A stretch of 34,250 bases of DNA from an uncultured Sutterella sp. (GTDB taxonomy: Bacteria > Pseudomonadota > Gammaproteobacteria > Burkholderiales > Burkholderiaceae_F): NCBI GenBank assembly GCA_900553105.1, contig USCE01000005.1, forward strand, positions 1-34,250. Reading direction: 5' to 3'. The notes under the pieces are model-generated. The model was not told where the DNA came from and searched no databases. It worked only from the letters and a program-made list of their open reading frames with translations. Shown here in pieces: positions 16,096 to 25,629 of the stretch (within the stretch, counting starts at the first letter, position 1; each line of letters begins with the position of its first letter). Position numbers and translations under genes: made by a program.

Positions 16096-17250
16096 ATGTT
16101 ATTGGAATTTTTCCGTTGGATGGGTCAGGAATATCCGGAATTCCTGGTCTTTAATTACTTGAGCCTACGTGCAGTTTTGGCGGCACTGACTGCGCTTTTT
16201 GTCGGTTTCTTTGCCGGCCCTACAACGATTCGCTATTTGCGGGATATGAAGATGGGGCAGGCTGTTCGTACGAATGGGCCGAAAACTCACTATGTTAAAG
16301 ACGGCACGCCAACGATGGGAGGCGTGCTTATTTTGATTGCCATTGCGCTTTCTACGCTTTTGTGGATGGATTTAAGCAATCGTTACGTTTGGGTAGTGCT
16401 ATTTGTCACGTTGGGCTTTGGCTGGATAGGTTGGGTCGATGATTATCGCAAGGTTGTGCGTCATGACCCCAAGGGAATGAGTGCTAAGGAAAAATTCGGT
16501 TGGCAGACATTAATCGGTTTAGTCGCCTCGGTTTATTTGGCCTTTGCCATCAGTATGCCGGCCAATATGAGCGTCTGGGAGATGATTGTCAGTTGGGCTG
16601 AATCGGGCTTTCCGATGCAATTGCCCTCGCACGCCGATTTGATTATTCCGTTTTTTAAGCACTTTGCTTATCCGTTGGGTATCTTTGGTTTTATTGCCTT
16701 AACATTCATCGTCATTGTGGGCACGAGCAATGCTGTCAATCTAACAGACGGTTTGGACGGTTTGGCCATTTTGCCTGCCGCCATGGTTGGAAGTGCTTTG
16801 GGCATTTTCGCCTATGTTGAAGGGCGTGTGGACTTTGCGCATTACCTGTTTTTCCCATACATTTCCGGTGCCGGCGAATTGGTGGTGATTTGTGCAGCAT
16901 TGGCCGGAGCCGGACTTGCCTTTTTGTGGTTTAACGCTCATCCTGCTCAAGTCTTTATGGGCGATGTCGGAGCTTTAGCTTTGGGCGGTGCGCTGGGTAC
17001 CGTGGCCGTTATTACTCGTCAAGAGTTTGTACTGGCCATCATGGGTGGCGTTTTTGTCGTTGAAACACTTTCAGTGATGATCCAAACAGTGTATTTCCGT
17101 CTATCGGGCGGCAAGCGCATTTTCTTGATGGCACCGATTCATCACCACTTTGAGTTAAAAGGTTGGAAAGAGACGCAAGTTGTGACGCGTTTCTGGATCA
17201 TTACGTTCATTCTTGTTTTGATCGGTCTTTCAACGTTGAAGATTCGTTAA
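16096..17250 (+). CDS. mraY: Phospho-N-acetylmuramoyl-pentapeptide transferase MraY
   Basis: An inner-membrane enzyme of 384 residues that moves phospho-MurNAc-pentapeptide from UDP to undecaprenyl phosphate, forming lipid I. About ten hydrophobic helices alternate with conserved cytoplasmic loops: TPTMGGVLIL, the aspartate pair in GWIGWVDDYRK, NAVNLTDGLDGLA, FNAHPAQVFMGDVGALALGG and APIHHHFELKGW. These include the expected catalytic and Mg-binding residues. It is slightly longer than E. coli MraY (360), from a loop near residues 160-200. AAGGA lies 8 nt upstream of the ATG. It sits between murEF and murD as in the standard dcw order. Confidence 0.97.
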   Translation: MLLEFFRWMGQEYPEFLVFNYLSLRAVLAALTALFVGFFAGPTTIRYLRDMKMGQAVRTNGPKTHYVKDGTPTMGGVLILIAIALSTLLWMDLSNRYVWVVLFVTLGFGWIGWVDDYRKVVRHDPKGMSAKEKFGWQTLIGLVASVYLAFAISMPANMSVWEMIVSWAESGFPMQLPSHADLIIPFFKHFAYPLGIFGFIALTFIVIVGTSNAVNLTDGLDGLAILPAAMVGSALGIFAYVEGRVDFAHYLFFPYISGAGELVVICAALAGAGLAFLWFNAHPAQVFMGDVGALALGGALGTVAVITRQEFVLAIMGGVFVVETLSVMIQTVYFRLSGGKRIFLMAPIHHHFELKGWKETQVVTRFWIITFILVLIGLSTLKIR

Positions 17251-17275
17251 CGTGTAGTGCTATAGGGTGGCACAA

Positions 17276-18742
17276 ATGGAAAAGAAAGCTTTAGTTGTCG
17301 GATTGGGGGCTTCGGGAGAGGCCTGTGTGCGTTTTCTTTTGCGTCGTCATTGGACGGTAGTGGCCACTGATACACGTGAAGCTCCTCCTGCATTATCGAA
17401 ACTTCAAGGGATAGACAATTTTTTATTTTGTCCCTTTGAGCAGGCTGTCGATGCATTGGAAGGGGCTTCGATTTTGGTGCTTTCTCCTGGCATTTCTCCT
17501 TTTCACTCTCCCGTTGCTCCGTTAGTGGAGCAAGCCCGCAAGGATGGTATTGATGTGGTGGGTGAAATTGAGCTTTTTGCTCGCGAATTGGCTCACCTTA
17601 AAGCCGAGCGCGGCTATGATCCTAAGGTAATTGCAATCACCGGAACCAATGGCAAAACCACCACCACGGTGCTCACATCTTTAATGGCAGCTGCCGGCGG
17701 GAAAAAAGCTGTGGCTGCCGGCAATATTGGGCCTAATGCAGTTACCGAACTTGATCGTTATTTGGACAAAGACGATTTACCGCAAGTGTGGGTACTTGAG
17801 CTGTCAAGTTTTCAGTTGCAAACTACTTCCAGCTTAGCGCCGGATGCCGCCACCATTCTTAACATCACACAGGATCACTTGGATTGGCACGGTTCAATGC
17901 AAGGGTATTGCGAAGCCAAGGGTCGGATTTTTATGCATGAAAAAACCGTCCGTGTGCTTAATCGTGACGATGGCAGTGTGATGAACTTTTTGACTGAGGG
18001 CGCGAAAGCTTGCACTTTCGGGGCCTCGGCACCGACGATTGCCAATGATTGGGGCTTGGTGACTGAAGACGGATTAGTGTGGCTGGCTTTCAATGAAGAC
18101 GATTCGGTGTCATTGTCCAAGCGTAAGGTTTTGGAAGGCCATTTGACTCAGCGATTAATGCCTGTGGCTGCACTTCATATTCGGGGACAGCACAATGCAA
18201 TGAATGCATTGGCCGCATTGGCTCTTATTCGTTCTGTCGGGCTGCCTATTGCTGATGCCTTGCGCGCTCTTTCTCAATACAAAGGCGAGCCGCATCGCGT
18301 GCAATACGTGATGACGGTTGATGGCGTGGATTACATTGATGACAGTAAAGGGACTAATGTCGGCGCTACGGTTGCCGCGTTAGATGGACTTGGAGCCGAC
18401 GGCACAAAAATTGTCATTATTTTGGGTGGCGATGGTAAAGGTCAGGATTTCTCGCCCATTGCCCAGGCAATGGCTCGTCATGCTCGTGCGGCCGTTTTAA
18501 TCGGACGTGATGCTCCGTATATTGAAAAGGCGCTTGCAGGAGCAACTTATCCGATTGAGCACGCAAAAACATTACCCGAAGCGGTTCAAAAATGTGCTGA
18601 AATGGCTAAGGCCGGAGATGCAGTTCTTTTGTCACCGGCGTGTGCTAGTTGGGATATGTTTCGAGACTATGCTCAGCGCTCGCAAATCTTTATCGACAGT
18701 GTGCGTGAACTAGCACAGAAGTCCAATGATCGGTCGGGGTAA
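17276..18742 (+). CDS. murD: UDP-N-acetylmuramoyl-L-alanine--D-glutamate ligase MurD
   Basis: A cytosolic ATP-dependent ligase of 488 residues that adds D-glutamate to UDP-MurNAc-L-alanine. The N-terminal Rossmann domain starts KKALVVGLGASGEACVRFLL; the ATP site is AITGTNGKTTTTVL. LSSFQLQ, NITQDHLDWHG, EPHRVQYV and DDSKGTNVGATVAAL follow, the normal MurD order. The start is set at the ATG at 17276 because AGGGTGG lies just ahead of it; an in-frame GTG at 17267 would add three residues. Its TAA is immediately followed by the ftsW ATG with no gap. Confidence 0.97.
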   Translation: MEKKALVVGLGASGEACVRFLLRRHWTVVATDTREAPPALSKLQGIDNFLFCPFEQAVDALEGASILVLSPGISPFHSPVAPLVEQARKDGIDVVGEIELFARELAHLKAERGYDPKVIAITGTNGKTTTTVLTSLMAAAGGKKAVAAGNIGPNAVTELDRYLDKDDLPQVWVLELSSFQLQTTSSLAPDAATILNITQDHLDWHGSMQGYCEAKGRIFMHEKTVRVLNRDDGSVMNFLTEGAKACTFGASAPTIANDWGLVTEDGLVWLAFNEDDSVSLSKRKVLEGHLTQRLMPVAALHIRGQHNAMNALAALALIRSVGLPIADALRALSQYKGEPHRVQYVMTVDGVDYIDDSKGTNVGATVAALDGLGADGTKIVIILGGDGKGQDFSPIAQAMARHARAAVLIGRDAPYIEKALAGATYPIEHAKTLPEAVQKCAEMAKAGDAVLLSPACASWDMFRDYAQRSQIFIDSVRELAQKSNDRSG

Positions 18743-19972
18743 ATGAGTGTAATGATAGACATAAGCCGATTTTTATCGTTTCTATCTTTAGGTCGTAAGC
18801 ACGAAGATAGCTTAGGTCGGCGTTCGTCTTTCGGAACCACGGCTCCCATTGACTACAGCGTAATTGCTTGTGGACTAGCCCTGCTGATTATCGGGCTTGT
18901 GATGGTGTATTCAGCATCGATTTCATTAGGTGATTCGCCCAAATACAACACCTCAGAAGCCTATTTTGCAACGCGTCAGGCGATTTTTATTTTGATAGGC
19001 CTTTTTGTCTCAGGAATACTTTTCAAAATATCGGTCGATACGTGGTACCGTTTTTCCTACATTCTCGGCGTGTTCGGTATTTTGCTTTTGGGGGCGGTAT
19101 TTATCCCCGGGCTCGGGGTTACGGTAAACGGCTCCGTGCGCTGGATCGGATTGGGGCCCATCAATGTGCAAGTCTCCGAAATCGTAAAATATGTTTCGGT
19201 GCTTGTGATTGCGCGTTTTGTGGTTAACCGTCAGTATTACATGCACTCGTATACGCGAGGACTGATTCCGGTGATGCTTTACATCGGCTTGGTTGCCGGT
19301 CTTTTGTCGTTGCAACCAGACTTGGGAGCCACGGTTGTCATCAGTGCCATTGTGCTCGGGGTGGCATTTTTAGGTGGATTGCGTTGGCGCGTAATTGTTC
19401 CTTTAGCTATAGCGTTAGGCATTGCAATCATTTCTTCCATCGTCTTGTCCCCATGGCGAACAGCGCGTGTTTTTGCCTACCTGAATCCCTGGGATATTGA
19501 GAATCAACTCGGCAAGGCTTATCAGTTGACACACTCACTGATCGCTTTCGGTCGTGGAGAACTTTTCGGCGTTGGATTGGGTGCCAGTGTTGAAAAAATG
19601 CACTATTTACCGGAAGCCCATACAGACTTTATTTTGGCCGTTATTGGTGAGGAATTGGGACTTGTAGGTTTTACGTTGGTGTTGGCCTTATTTTATTGGC
19701 TTGTTCGTCGTTCTTTTGAAATCGGACGACAGGCAGTGCGATTGGAATCGGTATTTGCTGGGTTGGTTGCCCAAGGGGTTGGTCTTTGGATTGGTGTTCA
19801 AGCTCTGATCAATATCGGTGTAGCATTGGGACTTTTGCCAACCAAAGGATTGACATTGCCGCTTGTGAGCTATGGTGGTTCTTCAATCGTTATTACGCTT
19901 GCAGCGTTGGCATTGCTTTTAAGAGTCGATTATGAAAACCGCCTGTTGATGCGCGGAAAGAGGAAAAGATAG
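18743..19972 (+). CDS. ftsW: Septal peptidoglycan glycosyltransferase FtsW
   Basis: A SEDS-family polytopic membrane protein of 409 residues. It polymerises lipid II at the septum with FtsI. About ten hydrophobic helices follow a 35-residue cytoplasmic start. Signatures are LVMVYSAS in the first helix, NGSVRWIGLGPINVQVSE, KYVSVLVIARF, LQPDLGATVVI, the periplasmic loop YLPEAHTDFILAVIGEELG and the C-terminal PLVSYGGSS. The ATG touches the murD stop codon; a second ATG at 18752 is possible. The TAG overlaps the murG GTG by one nucleotide, indicating coupled translation. Confidence 0.97.
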   Translation: MSVMIDISRFLSFLSLGRKHEDSLGRRSSFGTTAPIDYSVIACGLALLIIGLVMVYSASISLGDSPKYNTSEAYFATRQAIFILIGLFVSGILFKISVDTWYRFSYILGVFGILLLGAVFIPGLGVTVNGSVRWIGLGPINVQVSEIVKYVSVLVIARFVVNRQYYMHSYTRGLIPVMLYIGLVAGLLSLQPDLGATVVISAIVLGVAFLGGLRWRVIVPLAIALGIAIISSIVLSPWRTARVFAYLNPWDIENQLGKAYQLTHSLIAFGRGELFGVGLGASVEKMHYLPEAHTDFILAVIGEELGLVGFTLVLALFYWLVRRSFEIGRQAVRLESVFAGLVAQGVGLWIGVQALINIGVALGLLPTKGLTLPLVSYGGSSIVITLAALALLLRVDYENRLLMRGKRKR

Positions 19973-21051
19973 TGACGTCAAAACATTTGATCATTGCGGC
20001 AGCTGGCACCGGCGGTCATGTGATGCCGGGATTGGCAGTTGCCGATGAAATGAAAAAGCGCGGTTGGACCGTTTCTTGGTTGGGTACCGAAGTCGGGATG
20101 GAATCGCGTTTGGTGGCCACTCGCAATATCGCTTTTGATGCGTTGGATTTTACCGGCATGCGAGGTAAGGGATTTAGGCACGCTATCAAAGGTGCTGTTA
20201 AGCTTATCGGAGCCTGTTTTAAAGCCAAATCGATTGTCTGCGAACGTCGCGCTGATGCTGTTTTTTCAACCGGCGGCTATATTGCCGTCCCGGCAGCTTT
20301 CGGGGCTCGCGCCAACGCGAAGGCTCTTGTCATGATGAATTGTGATGCGGGCAGTCTCATGAGTGTTCGCGTAGTGATGCCTTGGGCACAAGCCGTTATG
20401 TGTGGTTTTGACGGTGAATGTGCTCATCGTGCCGGTGCTAAAGCCATTGTTTCGGGCAATCCTGTCAGAGAGGATATTTTGTCGTTGCCCGAACCGGCAC
20501 AGCGCTATGAAGGTCGTAACGGACGGCTGAACTTACTAGTATTTGGCGGATCTTTAGGGGCTCAGGTGCTCAATGAAACGTTGCCGCAAGCTTTAGCAAA
20601 ATTTGATCATGCTACGAGACCGATTGTGACCCATCAATGCGGTCAGAAGCAGCTTGCAGCAGTAAAGGCTCGTTACGAAGAGTTGGGTATTGAAGCTCAT
20701 GTCGTGTCTTTCATCGATGATATGGCATCGGCTTATGCCAAGGCCGATGTGGTGGTTTGCCGTGCTGGTGCGACCACAGTAAGTGAACTAACGGCCGCAG
20801 GCGTGGCAGCTATTCTGGTGCCTTTTGTTGTTTCAACCACCGCTCATCAGTTAGGTAACGCTCGTTATCTTGAAAGTCACCGTGCAGGAATTTTGCTCGA
20901 GCAAAAGCATTTAACCGCACAAAATCTCTACGATAAGCTCTGCGCTCTTGATCGTGCACAGTTATTAGAAATTGCACAAAACGCGCACGCTTTAGCCAAA
21001 CGTGATGCGGCAAAAACGGTGGCTGATGCCATAGAGCGATTGTGTGCTTAA
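19972..21051 (+). CDS. murG: UDP-GlcNAc:lipid I N-acetylglucosaminyltransferase MurG
   Basis: A GT-B fold glycosyltransferase of 359 residues on the inner face of the cytoplasmic membrane. It adds GlcNAc to lipid I to give lipid II. The acceptor site loop AAAGTGGHVMPGLAVADE is at the N-terminus. STGGYIAVPAAFGA, FGGSLGAQVLNETLP (loop 2) and the donor-binding region CRAGATTVSELTAAGVAAILVPF follow. The start is a GTG, supported by GAGGA 7 nt upstream. The stop is followed by 46 nt of spacer before murC. Confidence 0.97.
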   Translation: MTSKHLIIAAAGTGGHVMPGLAVADEMKKRGWTVSWLGTEVGMESRLVATRNIAFDALDFTGMRGKGFRHAIKGAVKLIGACFKAKSIVCERRADAVFSTGGYIAVPAAFGARANAKALVMMNCDAGSLMSVRVVMPWAQAVMCGFDGECAHRAGAKAIVSGNPVREDILSLPEPAQRYEGRNGRLNLLVFGGSLGAQVLNETLPQALAKFDHATRPIVTHQCGQKQLAAVKARYEELGIEAHVVSFIDDMASAYAKADVVVCRAGATTVSELTAAGVAAILVPFVVSTTAHQLGNARYLESHRAGILLEQKHLTAQNLYDKLCALDRAQLLEIAQNAHALAKRDAAKTVADAIERLCA

Positions 21052-21097
21052 TGCATTAAACTTTATCTTCTGTGCTTCTTGAGTTGGTCAGATACGT

Positions 21098-22492
21098 ATG
21101 AAATTTGCTGTTAATAAGATTCATTTTGTCGGTATTGGTGGCACCGGTATGAACGGGATTGCCGAGGTACTGGTGACACTCGGCTACAACGTGACGGGTT
21201 CGGATATGGCCGATAACGCCGCAACGCAACGTTTGAAAGGGTTGGGCGTACAAATTTTCCAAGAGCATTGCGCAGAAAATGTGCAAGGTGCCGATGTGGT
21301 TGTCATTTCTTCAGCCATCAAGCCCGATAATCCTGAGGTGGTTGCAGCACGACAGGCACGCATCCCCGTTGTTCCCCGAGCCGTGATGTTGGCCGAACTA
21401 ATGCGCTTCAGAAGCGGTATCGCCATTGCGGGGGCTCACGGTAAAACCACGACCACTTCTTTGGTTGCCAGTGTGTTGGGGGCCGGCGGTCTTGATCCCA
21501 CGTTCGTGATCGGCGGACGATTAAATTCTGCCGGGGCCAATGCTCGCCTGGGGCGCGGTGAATTTTTGGTGGCTGAGGCCGATGAATCGGATGCATCCTT
21601 TTTATATCTTTCTCCGGTTATTGCGGCGGTCACCAATATTGATGCCGATCATATGGACACCTATGGTCACGATTTCGAGAAGCTCAAAGATGCTTTTGTG
21701 GCATTTTTAACGCGTTTGCCGTTTTACGGCAAAGCAGTGCTTTGCTACGATGACGAAAATGTGCGTTCTATTATCTCCCGCGTGCCGCGATCGGTAGTGA
21801 CTTATGGTTTGAGCAAAGAGGCCGATGTGCGCGCCATTGATGTTCGTGCCGTTGGGACCCAGATGCATTTTACGGTGTTACGCAATGGGTACGATCCCTT
21901 GCCTGTGCGCTTGAACTTACCGGGTTTGCACAACGTTTGCAATTCATTGGCCGCCATAGCGATAGCGACGATGGCTGAGGTTGACGATGCGAGTATTGTC
22001 AAAGCATTGGAAAACTTTACAGGTGTTGGTCGGCGCTTTAGTCAGTATGGTGAAATTGCTTTGCCCGACGGCGGCCATTTCACCTTGATTGACGACTACG
22101 GTCACCATCCTCACGAAATGGCAGCAACAATTGCTGCAGTGCGTGGAGCTTATCCTGGTCGTCGGTTGCTTGTGGCGTTTCAACCGCATCGTTATACAAG
22201 AACGAGAGACTGTTTCGAGGACTTCGTTAAAGTACTCTCCGGCGTGGAAGCCTTAGTGTTGGCTGATGTGTATCCGGCTGGTGAAACTCCGATTGTTGGT
22301 GCTGATGGTCGCTCTTTGGCTCGTGCCATTCGACTAGTCGGTCAAACGGAATTGGTTTTTGCCGATAAACCCACGGAAATTGATGATGCGATCATGAAGA
22401 TTGCTCGTGACGGTGATGTGGTGGTGACAATGGGTGCTGGCAGCGTCGGTGCGGTTCCTGCTCGATTAAAGAGTCGAGCTGGTAAGCAATAA
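21098..22492 (+). CDS. murC: UDP-N-acetylmuramate--L-alanine ligase MurC
   Basis: The 464-residue ligase starts the peptide stem by joining L-alanine to UDP-MurNAc. Seen are the N-terminal HFVGIGGTGMNGIAEVL nucleotide-binding loop, VVISSAIKPDNPEV, the ATP site AIAGAHGKTTTTS near residues 110-120, VAEADESDASFL, NIDADHMDTYG, GVGRRFSQYGE and DDYGHHPHEMAATIAA. Length and order are normal. The ribosome site is weak (GAGTTGG at best), so the start rests on homology to the first residues of the family. It is followed at 20 nt by ddl. Confidence 0.97.
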   Translation: MKFAVNKIHFVGIGGTGMNGIAEVLVTLGYNVTGSDMADNAATQRLKGLGVQIFQEHCAENVQGADVVVISSAIKPDNPEVVAARQARIPVVPRAVMLAELMRFRSGIAIAGAHGKTTTTSLVASVLGAGGLDPTFVIGGRLNSAGANARLGRGEFLVAEADESDASFLYLSPVIAAVTNIDADHMDTYGHDFEKLKDAFVAFLTRLPFYGKAVLCYDDENVRSIISRVPRSVVTYGLSKEADVRAIDVRAVGTQMHFTVLRNGYDPLPVRLNLPGLHNVCNSLAAIAIATMAEVDDASIVKALENFTGVGRRFSQYGEIALPDGGHFTLIDDYGHHPHEMAATIAAVRGAYPGRRLLVAFQPHRYTRTRDCFEDFVKVLSGVEALVLADVYPAGETPIVGADGRSLARAIRLVGQTELVFADKPTEIDDAIMKIARDGDVVVTMGAGSVGAVPARLKSRAGKQ

Positions 22493-22511
22493 TTGGAAGG
22501 ATTTTTTGAAA

Positions 22512-23480
22512 ATGGATAAAGCACAAAAGTCGATTGATCCCAAGTCTTTGGGCAAGGTTGTTTTGTTGTTGGGCGGCCGCTCTAGTGAACGAGAAGTTTC
22601 GTTGATGAGCGGCAAAGGGGTTTTTGATGCCTTGCAAGGCGCCGGCGTTGATGTCACGCGTTTTGACCCGCAAGAACAACCGCTTTCCGAACTTGAAAAA
22701 GGCGACTATGATCGCGCGGTGATCTCTCTTCACGGCCGATTCGGCGAAGACGGTACGATTCAAGGTGTGCTTGAGTATTTGAATATTCCGTACACCGGCC
22801 CCGGTGTACGTGCCAGTGCGATTGCCATTGATAAGAATCTAACCAAGTTGGTTTGGAGAGAACGCCAAATTCCTACGCCCAACGGCATGCTGGTCACCAA
22901 AGATAGCGATATGAGTTTCGTCATTCAGGAGTTGGGGGTTAATTTGGTGGTCAAACCCTCTCGTGAAGGCTCCAGTATCGGCTTGACAAAGCTTGAGTAT
23001 GCAAACGTACAAACACTTCGCGAGGCCGTCGAGAAGGCCGCTCAACTTGATCCTCAGGTATTGGTTGAGGAGCGAATTTACGGGAGAGAGCTGACCGTTG
23101 CGATTTTAGGCGAAGGTCAAGATGCACGAGTGTTGCCGATTATCGAAATTGTGGCCCCTGATGGCGACTACGATTACCAAAATAAATATTTCACGGATGT
23201 AGTCCGTTATGAGTGCCCAGCGGATTTATCCGAAGAGCTTCGTGACGACATTTCAGCAACGTGTTTGCGTGCTTATCGTGCCTTGGGGGCGAGAGGTTGG
23301 AGTCGAATCGATGTGATGTTGGCCGAAGATGGGCGCTTTGTTTTGTTGGAAATGAACACTTCGCCCGGTATGACAGCACACTCGTTGGTTCCTTTGGCCG
23401 CGAAAAATGCCGGGATGAGTTACGAAGATTTGGTTCTTCAGGTTGCCGCCTCTGCAACGTTGGATACAGCTGATCGCTAA
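22512..23480 (+). CDS. ddlB: D-alanine--D-alanine ligase
   Basis: An ATP-grasp enzyme of 322 residues that makes the D-Ala-D-Ala dipeptide used by the MurF half of the fused ligase. Family motifs are VLLLGGRSSEREVSLMSG, ISLHGRFGEDGTIQGVLEYL, PYTGPGVRASAIAIDK, VVKPSREGSSIGLTK, YDYQNKY and the Mg-binding LLEMNTSPGMTAHSLVP. The ATG at 22512 is chosen, with GAAGGA about 10 nt upstream; a TTG at 22506 is in frame. The N-terminal ten residues before KVVLLLGG are not typical of the family. It is the dcw copy, named ddlB by position. Confidence 0.96.
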   Translation: MDKAQKSIDPKSLGKVVLLLGGRSSEREVSLMSGKGVFDALQGAGVDVTRFDPQEQPLSELEKGDYDRAVISLHGRFGEDGTIQGVLEYLNIPYTGPGVRASAIAIDKNLTKLVWRERQIPTPNGMLVTKDSDMSFVIQELGVNLVVKPSREGSSIGLTKLEYANVQTLREAVEKAAQLDPQVLVEERIYGRELTVAILGEGQDARVLPIIEIVAPDGDYDYQNKYFTDVVRYECPADLSEELRDDISATCLRAYRALGARGWSRIDVMLAEDGRFVLLEMNTSPGMTAHSLVPLAAKNAGMSYEDLVLQVAASATLDTADR

Positions 23481-23492
23481 ACTTTCTGGCAA

Positions 23493-24323
23493 ATGTCCGC
23501 TAGCAACGTTCGTCTGAGACGTGTTTTAAAGATGATGCTTATTGGCATCGCTGGGGCCTTTCTGGTTGCAGCGGTGGCAGTGAGTAGCTTTCCGTCTTAT
23601 TTTGGGCATTTTTTTAAAATCCGTGCAGTTGAACTCTCCGGCGAAATTGACCATATTTCATCGTTGCATTTCAGACGAGCTTTAGGTGATACAACAGAAG
23701 GAACGTTTTTTAATGTTGATTTGACCGCCGTTCGTGAAGCGGCACTGAAAGCACCTTGGGTTAAAGATGTGTTTGTCAGACGCGTTTGGCCGGATCGATT
23801 AAACATTGAAATCGTTGAGTACAAGGCTTTGGCGCTTTGGGAAGATGGTCGATTGGTTTCAGTCGACGGCGAGCTTTTTGCAGCCAATCCTGAAGAGGTC
23901 GATAACCCGATGGCATTGCCGGAATTTTTCGGTCGTGCCGACATGGCCAAAGAAGTGACGCGTCGCTACAAACGCTTCAACAAGATGCTTGAGACCGTCA
24001 AACTCAATGCGCGGGTCACTGAAATTAGTGTGACAGACCGAGACAGTTGGGCAGTTGCTATTGCCGGTAAAGACATTCCACCGACTCGTATTGAATTAGG
24101 AGTCGAGCAGGAGGATTGGACACTTGAAGATCGATTCGGTGTTGTTATCGTACAATATCCGGACGTCGTGAAATTAATGAAGGGGCCGCCCTCAAGTATT
24201 GACGCTCGCTATGAGCTGGCGTTCTCGGCCACGTTACCTGAGAAAAGTTTGCAACGGTATCGCTCCGAAGAAACGCGTCGTAGGGTGGCAGAGTCGATTG
24301 CAGAATCTAATCGTGCACAATGA
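23493..24323 (+). CDS. ftsQ: Cell division protein FtsQ
   Basis: A bitopic divisome protein of 276 residues. A short basic cytoplasmic start (NVRLRRVLKM) is followed by one membrane helix (MLIGIAGAFLVAAVAVSSF), a POTRA domain (FKIRAVELSGEIDHIS, the segment ending APWVKDVFVRRVWPDRLNIEI) and the beta domain with EYKALALWEDGRLVSVDGELF. FtsQ scaffolds FtsL and FtsB and links them to FtsN and FtsA. The end overlaps ftsA by 4 nt (ATGA). No clear ribosome site precedes the start, which lies 12 nt after the ddl stop. Confidence 0.95.
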   Translation: MSASNVRLRRVLKMMLIGIAGAFLVAAVAVSSFPSYFGHFFKIRAVELSGEIDHISSLHFRRALGDTTEGTFFNVDLTAVREAALKAPWVKDVFVRRVWPDRLNIEIVEYKALALWEDGRLVSVDGELFAANPEEVDNPMALPEFFGRADMAKEVTRRYKRFNKMLETVKLNARVTEISVTDRDSWAVAIAGKDIPPTRIELGVEQEDWTLEDRFGVVIVQYPDVVKLMKGPPSSIDARYELAFSATLPEKSLQRYRSEETRRRVAESIAESNRAQ

Positions 24324-25606
24324 AAGAGATTAAGAAAACTGTAGCCGCGATTGACCTTGGTTCAAGCAAAGTATTGGTGGTAGTCGCAGAAGTGTACAAA
24401 GACGGCACATTCCGAGTTCTTGGTCAGGGGAGGGCCGACTCGCGTGCTGTAGCTAACGGTATAGTTGGAGACGTTCCGGAAGCCCAGATGGCAGTTAAAG
24501 CCGCCCTTGACGAGGCTTCGCAAATCGCTGGTACCGCCAAAGTGGCCGAGGTGGCGACCAATGTATCTGCCGCCTCACTTCATGGTGTTGACTCTCGAGC
24601 GGAAATGCCGATCAAAGGTCGATACGTCACTCAGGAAGACATGACCACTGTTCAGAAGTTAGCCAAAGATGCGGTTGAGATGCACGACGATGAAGTGCAG
24701 GTGAAGTCGGAACTGTTGTGCTATATGATTGACGGCCAAATGGAAGGAAGCGGAAGCCTTAATCCGGAAGGAGTGCAGTGCTCGCGCATTGCAGCTCACA
24801 TGCATTCGGCCGTGGCAGGACATCTCTCAACAACAAATCGGATGAAGACTCTCGTTCGAGCTGGCGTCACGCCCGAGATTTATATCCCGGAAGGCTGGGC
24901 AAGCGGTTATGCAGCCCTAACTGAAGACGAACGTCAAAACGGGGTATTACTCATCGATATCGGCGCTGGGACAACCGATGTTGCAGTGTTTTTAAACGAT
25001 AAGCCACGCTATACAAAAACTTATCAATTCGGCGGTGAATTAATCACAAAAAAGATTGCGGGCTTTTTACACTGCACCAATTTTGAAGCTGAGGTCTTAA
25101 AGCCCCGTCTGGATTTGCGCTGTTTGCCGGAACACAAAGACGTGATTTTGTTCAAAACCCCTATCGAGGAAGGCGGTCGGAGATTTTCCAAGTACGACAT
25201 TTCTCAGGTGGCTGCCGGCGAGCTGATAACACTCATTGATGTTATTGGTCGAGACTTGTTTCATGCCGGGTGGTTTTGTGTCGATGACATGGGCAACCCG
25301 TATAATAAGCTTCCCGGGGGGATCGTCGTGACCGGTGGCACGGCACTTTTACTCGGTATCACGGAGCTTTTTGATGTGCCCGGTGCAAAAGCCTATACAT
25401 TCAGCGCCCGTTTAGGCCGCTCACGCTATAGCGGTGATGCCTGTATAGGGCTTAACTCACCGAAGGAAAGTGCGGTTATGGGTATGATTTCCTACATGGC
25501 TAAGCGATTCCAAGATGGTGATGACGAAGAAAGCACAGCAACGGACGATTCGTTGGTTAATCGAATGAAGCGATTTGCCAAAGAGTTTTTTACCGGTCAG
25601 TATTAA
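24320..25606 (+). CDS. ftsA: Cell division protein FtsA
   Basis: An actin-like ATPase of 428 residues that tethers FtsZ to the membrane. The phosphate-binding loops are AAIDLGSSKVLVVVAEV and LLIDIGAGTTDVAVF, with the adenosine loop at GGIVVTGGTALLLG. The end (SLVNRMKRFAKEFFTG) is the expected amphipathic membrane-targeting helix after a flexible acidic linker. The start overlaps ftsQ by 4 nt. Its usual neighbour ftsZ, which it binds through the FtsZ C-terminal peptide, is here displaced by about 2.7 kb. Confidence 0.96.
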   Translation: MKEIKKTVAAIDLGSSKVLVVVAEVYKDGTFRVLGQGRADSRAVANGIVGDVPEAQMAVKAALDEASQIAGTAKVAEVATNVSAASLHGVDSRAEMPIKGRYVTQEDMTTVQKLAKDAVEMHDDEVQVKSELLCYMIDGQMEGSGSLNPEGVQCSRIAAHMHSAVAGHLSTTNRMKTLVRAGVTPEIYIPEGWASGYAALTEDERQNGVLLIDIGAGTTDVAVFLNDKPRYTKTYQFGGELITKKIAGFLHCTNFEAEVLKPRLDLRCLPEHKDVILFKTPIEEGGRRFSKYDISQVAAGELITLIDVIGRDLFHAGWFCVDDMGNPYNKLPGGIVVTGGTALLLGITELFDVPGAKAYTFSARLGRSRYSGDACIGLNSPKESAVMGMISYMAKRFQDGDDEESTATDDSLVNRMKRFAKEFFTGQY

Positions 25607-25629
25607 CCGATAACTCAAAACTTCTCCCT